From Flavobacteriales bacterium (lineage in GTDB: Bacteria; Bacteroidota; Bacteroidia; NS11-12g; UBA955), in assembly GCA_947450405.1 (NCBI GenBank), contig CANFVI010000127.1, forward strand, positions 1-5,134: a stretch of DNA of 5,134 nucleotides, given 5' to 3'. The notes beneath the pieces are model-generated. The model was not told where the DNA came from. It did no database searches and worked only from the letters and a program-made list of their open reading frames with translations. Below, one piece after another: positions 4,514-5,134 of the stretch; position 1 is the stretch's first letter; each line of letters begins with the position of its first letter. A program made the translations under genes and the position numbers.

Positions 4514-5134
4514 TTACTTTGGCTCTAAAGCGGTTTTTATCGACGAAAGTATATAATTCTTATGTTCTTTGGCATCTCCGGTCGACGAAGGTAAAGAAGC
4601 GTTGATTAACTTCTGGATATTAAGCAATTGAGCATGGGCTTTTGCTTTGCTAATTGGGTCATATAGAGGCGATTCGTAAATGAAGCTCAAGAATTCTATG
4701 TAGGTAATCTGCAGATTTTGTCTGTAGGTGTTGATGCTTCCATTCATATCGGCTTGGAAAATGGCATTGCTCAAATCTTTGAACATTTCACCAATTTCAT
4801 ATTGGTTGCCATACAATTTACTGTCTACCATTCTTTGCAAAGTGCTTGGATGTAAAATATGGGTCAATACCGCTGTTTGTACATTCAATACCCTTCTGTG
4901 TAATTTTGGATCTTCACCAGAACTAAAGAAGTTATATCCTCTTCTTTGTTGTTGCATATATGAAGCCAATTCAGCAGGCACTTCCATGGCGTTTGGCGCA
5001 AATACAAATTCACTCAATGTTTTCATTGCATTCTTTTGTGTTTCGTATGGAACAGCTGTGAAAGGTTTAATGCTTGAGTTTTGGTTGCTAAAACTTCTGT
5101 CTACATAAACACCTCCAATATATCTAGAAACTAC
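4514..5134 (-). CDS. Zinc-dependent metalloprotease (DUF5117/DUF4953 family), C-terminal part
   Basis: The frame is open from the window's right edge to the TAA at 4516-4514, giving 206 visible residues of a larger protein; the true start lies outside. Residues 4-14 (RYIGGVYVDRS) and KPFTAVPYETQ (23-33) match the region just before the C-terminal helical part of the DUF4953-type zinc proteases. The segment LQRMVDSKLYGNQYEIGEMF (99-118) and then RQNLQITYIEFL (138-149) match the family's helical tail. The HExxH zinc-binding site must lie further upstream and is not visible. These proteins are usually about 800 residues, exported, with DUF5118 and DUF5117 segments before the catalytic domain; their natural substrates are largely unknown. 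The Met at 5026 is internal, not a start: conserved family sequence continues upstream of it. A 17-bp terminator follows the gene. Confidence 0.88.
   Translation of the reverse strand, partial: VVSRYIGGVYVDRSFSNQNSSIKPFTAVPYETQKNAMKTLSEFVFAPNAMEVPAELASYMQQQRRGYNFFSSGEDPKLHRRVLNVQTAVLTHILHPSTLQRMVDSKLYGNQYEIGEMFKDLSNAIFQADMNGSINTYRQNLQITYIEFLSFIYESPLYDPISKAKAHAQLLNIQKLINASLPSSTGDAKEHKNYILSSIKTALEPK

Noticed and set aside
4514..5026. A complete 170-residue gene starting at the ATG at 5026
   Set aside because: The same frame stays open to the window edge, and the residues upstream of the Met (RYIGGVYVDRS and following) are conserved in the metalloprotease family, so the gene is a partial larger one.
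4728..5108. Plus-strand open frame of 126 codons
   Set aside because: It is antisense to the conserved metalloprotease C-terminus; its cysteine- and leucine-rich translation has no recognisable motif.

Overview
The window looks like a chromosomal segment from a member of the Bacteroidota. The DNA is AT-rich, the start codons lack Shine-Dalgarno sequences, and several upstream regions carry the Bacteroidota-type -7 element TAnnTTTG, in the best case with a TTTG box 18 nt upstream. The gene families fit too: a single-RRM small protein, a stand-alone MnmD, a DUF2975/XRE pair and a zinc-dependent metalloprotease of the DUF5117/DUF4953 type. The genus cannot be read from this sequence. I see no mobile element, tRNA, rRNA or CRISPR array, and no gene-free stretch longer than about 160 bases.

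Layout: a bidirectional hairpin terminator (32-60) and a small palindrome (107-124) lie at the left edge. A minus-strand pair follows: a four-helix DUF2975 membrane protein (1072-398) and, 3 nt after it, a small XRE-type regulator (394-158). A divergent promoter region (1073-1205) separates this pair from a plus-strand run of four genes. These are scoA (1206-1904), mnmD (1910-2584), an ABC-type ATPase with a TTG start (2614-3210), and an unrecognised secreted protein (3170-4024) whose start lies inside the ATPase gene. A convergent terminator (4042-4064) closes this run. Beyond it are two minus-strand genes: a monocistronic RRM RNA-binding protein (4366-4088) with a textbook promoter, and the C-terminal end of a large metalloprotease (5134-4514, open at the window edge). 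A 17-bp hairpin terminator separates these two.

How the genes fit together: the membrane protein/XRE pair resembles the widespread DUF2975-YozG arrangement and probably acts as a membrane-linked regulatory unit. The plus-strand genes are packed like an operon but have no obvious shared function (ketone-body/acetoacetate CoA transfer, tRNA wobble modification, a non-canonical ABC ATPase, an exported protein). scoA lacks its partner scoB, and the ATPase lacks a permease gene. The points most worth checking are the -7 elements placed only 4-6 nt before three start codons (possible leaderless mRNAs), the TTG start, the ATPase with substituted Q-loop and H-switch residues, and the unknown secreted protein overlapping it. 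I found no strong sign of a new defence or mobile system.
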